A DNA stretch of 11,818 nucleotides from Anaerolineae bacterium (GTDB lineage: Bacteria > Chloroflexota > Anaerolineae > JAAYZQ01), in the NCBI GenBank assembly GCA_016926595.1, contig JAFGOG010000550.1, forward strand, positions 1 to 11,818, given 5' to 3'. How positions within the stretch are numbered: position 1 is the stretch's first letter; every line of letters begins with the position of its first letter. Below the pieces are notes generated by a model. That model was not told the DNA's origin. It saw only the letters and a program-made list of their open reading frames with translations, and searched no databases. A program made the position numbers and the translations under genes. This document shows, piece after piece, positions 8,464-11,818 of the stretch.

Positions 8464-10875
8464 CTAGTGTGGAGTCGTCTCGACAACGATCTCTCCCGCC
8501 TTCAGGCCCGGTGCAATCGCCACGACGCGGATCGTCCCGGGTATCCTTGTAGCCTGGACGATGGCCAGACACAGCCCGTTGAATGCCCTCCTTTGGTTGG
8601 CCTGAAACGACTCGTGGCTGGTTGGGTTGCCGTTATCCACGCCGATGATCCTGCCCTGTCCTTCGACCTCAAAAGCAACCATGTCGTCTGCCGTAGGCAC
8701 GGGGTTGCCGTGATCGTCCAGGATGCGAACGACAATGTGGACCACATCGCGTCCATCCGCGACAATCGTCTTTCGGTCGGCCTCCAGGCGGATCTGGGCT
8801 GGCGGGCCGGCGGTCACGATCCGCCGCTCACAGACTACCTGACCATCGCGCGTGCCGATCGCCCGCAGTTCGCCCGGCTCGTGGGGTACGTGCCAGGCCA
8901 GGTGCAGGTCGGCCGTGGTCGGGCGCACCCGCGGCCTGAGGTTCTCAAACGACCAGCCTTTGCTGCGATCCATTCCCCAGCGTGGAAAGGCCAGGCTCTT
9001 GGTCCCCAACGATCGGCCGTTGACGATCAGTTCCACGCTGTCACAGTTCGTGTAGCATATGACCGGGATGGGTTGCCCCTCTTTGCCCGGCCAGTTCCAA
9101 TGGGGGAACAGGTGCAGCACCGGCTCTTTGGTCCACTGGCTCTGGTAAAAGTAAAACGCGTCCTTATAAAAGCCGCACATGTCGATCGGCCCGCAGCTGG
9201 TGTTCTTGGCCGGCCAGCGCGTCTCACCCAGGTAATCGATCCCGGTCCACATAAAGTCACCGGCGACGTAATCGTACAGACGGGTGAATTTCCATAGTTG
9301 CTCAACGTCGATCATGCGCGTGTGATACGGCCCGTGCCAGCCGTGGGCCTCGTCCAGGGCATAGTCGCCTCGCGCCCCGGCCAACGACGTGTTTTCACTG
9401 CCGATCATCCTGCGCTGTGGGAAACGGTGGCGGTCAATGCTGTAACACAGTTCGCGCCGCTCTTCCCAGCGATCGACATAGTTATAGCCCACTACGTCCA
9501 GCGCCTCGAGGAACGCCTCCGTCGCCGGCACGTGGGCGGCGATGTTGTCGCAGCCGGAGGTGATCGGCCGTGTTGGATCGGCCTGGCGAACGGCGTCGAT
9601 CAATCGTTTGAGGATTGGCACGCCTTCGGGGCGTGTCTGCTCGGGGATCTCGTTGCCTACGCTCCACAGCACAATGCAGGGATGGTTCCGATCGCGATGG
9701 ACCATGCTCTCGATGTCGGTGATCGCCCACTGTTCAAAATAGTCGTGATAGCCGTACTGGAACTTGCCTTGCTTCCACTCGTCAAAAGCTTCGTCCATCA
9801 CCAGAAAGCCCATCCGGTCACACAGATCCAGGAACTCGGGGGCAGGTGGATAGTGGCTGGAGCGAATGCCGTTGCAACCCATCTCTTTGAGCCGTTCCAG
9901 GCGCCGCTCCCAGACGCGCTCCGGCACGGCCGCGCCCACGCAGCCGCCGTCGTGGTGCAGGCAAACGCCGTTGATCTTGACCCGTTTGCCGTTCAACAAA
10001 AAGCCCCGGTCGGCGTCAAAACAGATGTCCCTGATGCCCAGCGTCGTTTCGAGATCGTCAGCCGGCAGGCCGTCGGCCACGACCGTGCTCTGCACCCGGT
10101 ACAGGTAGGGATCGTCCACCGACCACAGATGGGGTTGGTGTACCTTGATCCGCTGCACAAATTCGTGCTCTTCGTTGCCTTTCAGGGGATGGCTGCTCCT
10201 GGTCGTGCCGGCCTCGTTGCCGTCTCGATCGACGATGGCTGTGACCAGTGTGCACGCCCTGGCATCCTCGCCCTCGTTTTTGACCCTGGTCAGGATCTCG
10301 ACCTCGGCCAATGCCTCTGTCACGACCGGCGTGCGGCCGTACACTCCCCAGTGAGCGATGTGCAGCGGGTCGGTTTTGTCCAGCCACACGTGCCGGTAGA
10401 TGCCCGATCCGGTGTACCAGCGCGCATCGGGCTGCGTTGCGTTGTCCACGCGCACGGCCAAAACATTCGTCACCTCGTCATAGCTCAGAAACGGGGTCAT
10501 GTCATAGAAAAAGCTGGTGTATCCGTAAGGATGAAACCCCAGGTGGTGACCATTGATCCACACGTCGCAATTCTTGTAAACCCCATCGAAGGCGATCGAG
10601 ATCGTCCTGCCTCGATCCTCTTCCGGCAGGCGAAACGACTTACGATACCAGCCCACCCCGCCAGGCAGGTACCCGCCACCCCCGCCACTGGGGTGATCCT
10701 GGCTGAATGGCCCTGCGATGCTCCAATCGTGGGGCAGGTCTAACTTGCGCCAGGCATGATCGTCATAGACGACATCCTGCGCGCCGGGCGCATCACCCCG
10801 GAAAAAGCGCCAATCGTCATCAAACAGACGATGTGACCGCGCAGATGAATAGTGCTCTGGTCCTTGATCTTGCAT
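8464..10875 (-). CDS. GH2 glycoside hydrolase, probable beta-galactosidase
   Basis: This 803-residue retaining glycosidase is predicted to remove a terminal beta-linked sugar. The domain order is as in GH2: sugar-binding jelly roll (about 15-170, with GVGWYRKSF and FDGVYKNCDVWINGH), immunoglobulin-like domain (about 172-282), TIM barrel (about 285-585), a DUF4982-type domain (about 585-655, HLFPHWNWPGKEGQPI then SVELIVNGRSLGT) and a C-terminal Ig-like domain (about 690-800). The acid/base is E409 in WSVGNE and the nucleophile is E494 in MIGSE. There is no signal peptide, so it acts inside the cell on imported oligosaccharides. The ATG at 10875 has AGGAGG (10881-10886) five bases upstream. It follows the GH20-like gene by 22 bases, which indicates an operon. 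The lack of the small LacZ chain and the presence of DUF4982 place it among non-LacZ GH2 enzymes. Beta-glucuronidase or another specificity cannot be excluded. Confidence 0.9.
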   Translation of the reverse strand: MQDQGPEHYSSARSHRLFDDDWRFFRGDAPGAQDVVYDDHAWRKLDLPHDWSIAGPFSQDHPSGGGGGYLPGGVGWYRKSFRLPEEDRGRTISIAFDGVYKNCDVWINGHHLGFHPYGYTSFFYDMTPFLSYDEVTNVLAVRVDNATQPDARWYTGSGIYRHVWLDKTDPLHIAHWGVYGRTPVVTEALAEVEILTRVKNEGEDARACTLVTAIVDRDGNEAGTTRSSHPLKGNEEHEFVQRIKVHQPHLWSVDDPYLYRVQSTVVADGLPADDLETTLGIRDICFDADRGFLLNGKRVKINGVCLHHDGGCVGAAVPERVWERRLERLKEMGCNGIRSSHYPPAPEFLDLCDRMGFLVMDEAFDEWKQGKFQYGYHDYFEQWAITDIESMVHRDRNHPCIVLWSVGNEIPEQTRPEGVPILKRLIDAVRQADPTRPITSGCDNIAAHVPATEAFLEALDVVGYNYVDRWEERRELCYSIDRHRFPQRRMIGSENTSLAGARGDYALDEAHGWHGPYHTRMIDVEQLWKFTRLYDYVAGDFMWTGIDYLGETRWPAKNTSCGPIDMCGFYKDAFYFYQSQWTKEPVLHLFPHWNWPGKEGQPIPVICYTNCDSVELIVNGRSLGTKSLAFPRWGMDRSKGWSFENLRPRVRPTTADLHLAWHVPHEPGELRAIGTRDGQVVCERRIVTAGPPAQIRLEADRKTIVADGRDVVHIVVRILDDHGNPVPTADDMVAFEVEGQGRIIGVDNGNPTSHESFQANQRRAFNGLCLAIVQATRIPGTIRVVAIAPGLKAGEIVVETTPH

Positions 10876-10897
10876 CTGTCCCTCCTGACATGGATCG

Positions 10898-11818
10898 CTA
10901 ATAGGTCATCGCCAGTTTGAAGGATTCGCCAACCAACCTGGGCGTTTCTTCGACCGAACTATCCGCATCACATAGATAGCGGGCCACCGCGCCGGAATCG
11001 CACCAACTGGTCGACAGCACGCCGAGCAGCTTGTCCGAGCGCTGTGCGGCGACATCGTCGAGCAGCAGCCTGACGGCCTTGAGGTTCTTCCATGGGCACA
11101 CGACCAGCCGGAAGCCGTGATCGGCAAAATAGGGAATAGATGGATAGCCGTCTTCACGTTCTTCGTAATGCCAGTCGCAGATCAGGATATCCTTGGGGGT
11201 GCGCGCGATCGATTTCCAGGTGTGGTTGGCCGACGCTTCCCACTCGCCATACCGGGTTCGTTCGGCGTCGAGCAGCCGGTCGCCCCACATCAGCATCTGT
11301 GCCTGCCGCTTGCCCACGATGTGACCATGCAAGGCGTTGACCCAGTCGGCGAACAGCTCGGCGTTGGGTGTGCCCTTGCAGCGTGGGCAGTGACCGATCT
11401 CGAACACCTCGTCCAACCCAACGTGGATCGCGTCGGCCTGAAAAGCATCGAGCAGTTCGTCGATCAGATCAAAGACCACCCCTTGCACCTGCGGGTGGCG
11501 TGGGCACAGGCTGCGGCAGTAGCGCACCTCGGGCAGGTTGGGTGTTTCGTCGAACTCGGGATAGGCGCGCAGCAGCCCCAACTCGCTGCCCCGTTTTGGG
11601 CCCGACTGGTGCCCAAGCAGGTTCATCTTGGGGACAATGCGGATGCCGTTTTGCCGGCACAAGGCAGCGATCTCGGATGCCTGCGCCGGCGTGAGCGCGC
11701 CCTCGTCGCTCACCTGGGGGTGGCTGGTAAACTGGTAGCGGTAGCGGACCAGCAAGACCAGGGTGTTGCATCTATACCTGGGCAGCACCTCGGCGATCAA
11801 GCGCTTAAAGATGTCTAG
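10898..11818 (-). CDS. GH20-like glycoside hydrolase, N-terminus beyond window
   Basis: 306 residues of this gene are visible. The frame stays open to the last base (LDIFKRLIAEVLPRYRCNTL), so the start and any N-terminal domain lie outside the window. The visible part is a TIM barrel with the GH20 catalytic Asp-Glu pair in AIHVGLDEVFEIG (D136-E137 of the visible part, codons 11408-11413). In beta-N-acetylhexosaminidases this Glu is the acid and the Asp orients the substrate acetamido group. The helix and strand that follow (LHGHIVGKRQAQMLMWGDRL) and a Trp near the C-terminus (STSWCDSG) also fit. An HCPRC cysteine pair right after the catalytic pair is unusual for classical hexosaminidases but fits a bacterial GH20-related subgroup. 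The likely product is N-acetylglucosamine or N-acetylgalactosamine released from a non-reducing end. The gene is translationally close to the GH2 gene, 22 bases downstream, and both appear cytosolic from what can be seen. Confidence 0.78.
   Translation of the reverse strand, partial: LDIFKRLIAEVLPRYRCNTLVLLVRYRYQFTSHPQVSDEGALTPAQASEIAALCRQNGIRIVPKMNLLGHQSGPKRGSELGLLRAYPEFDETPNLPEVRYCRSLCPRHPQVQGVVFDLIDELLDAFQADAIHVGLDEVFEIGHCPRCKGTPNAELFADWVNALHGHIVGKRQAQMLMWGDRLLDAERTRYGEWEASANHTWKSIARTPKDILICDWHYEEREDGYPSIPYFADHGFRLVVCPWKNLKAVRLLLDDVAAQRSDKLLGVLSTSWCDSGAVARYLCDADSSVEETPRLVGESFKLAMTY

Noticed and set aside
9298..10743. 481-residue plus-strand open frame opposite the GH2 gene
   Set aside because: It is antisense to a well-supported GH2 coding region with both catalytic motifs, and it has no recognisable domain. 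Long antisense frames are expected in GC-rich genes.
11117..11818. Plus-strand open frame to the right edge
   Set aside because: It is the antisense shadow of the GH20-like gene, whose catalytic Asp-Glu motif lies on the minus strand.

Overview
The window is high-GC bacterial DNA. Its gene content fits a Chloroflexota-like bacterium: a very large SARP-type/AAA/TPR regulator, a PIN toxin with a DUF2281-type antitoxin, and cytosolic glycoside hydrolases next to sugar-type oxidoreductases. The phylum is an inference from family style only; there is no rRNA or other marker gene to confirm it.

Layout. The left half (168-5522) reads on the plus strand and the right half (5768-11818) on the minus strand, so the two halves converge near 5768. 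The left half holds a 1258-residue regulator (winged helix, BTAD, AAA ATPase, TPR repeats), a 12-helix-type MFS transporter starting 41 bases downstream, and a small VapBC-like toxin-antitoxin pair. The antitoxin looks intact, but the PIN toxin has lost about its C-terminal half where it meets the convergent aldo/keto reductase gene. The pair sits in a sharply AT-richer patch (about 40-52% GC by hand count, against about 65-75% in the flanks).

The right half, in order of transcription (right to left), holds a GH20-like glycoside hydrolase cut by the window edge, a GH2 beta-galactosidase-type enzyme 22 bases after it, a flavodoxin/HemG-like protein with its own good promoter and a rho-independent terminator, a zinc-type alcohol/sugar dehydrogenase (MDR), and an aldo/keto reductase with a TTG start. 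The two hydrolases probably form an operon that trims oligosaccharides in the cytoplasm. The two oxidoreductases may act on the released sugars, but their substrates cannot be read from sequence.

Three small non-coding structures stand out: four units of a 9-base repeat between the two oxidoreductase genes (6716-6751), two perfect 18-base tandem units upstream of the dehydrogenase (7757-7792), and a perfect 9-base-arm palindrome inside an apparent low-complexity insertion in the regulator (3372-3390). No tRNA, rRNA, CRISPR array, transposase or integrase was seen. No complete new system is demonstrable; the best leads are the eroded toxin island, the repeats, and the regulator/transporter pair.
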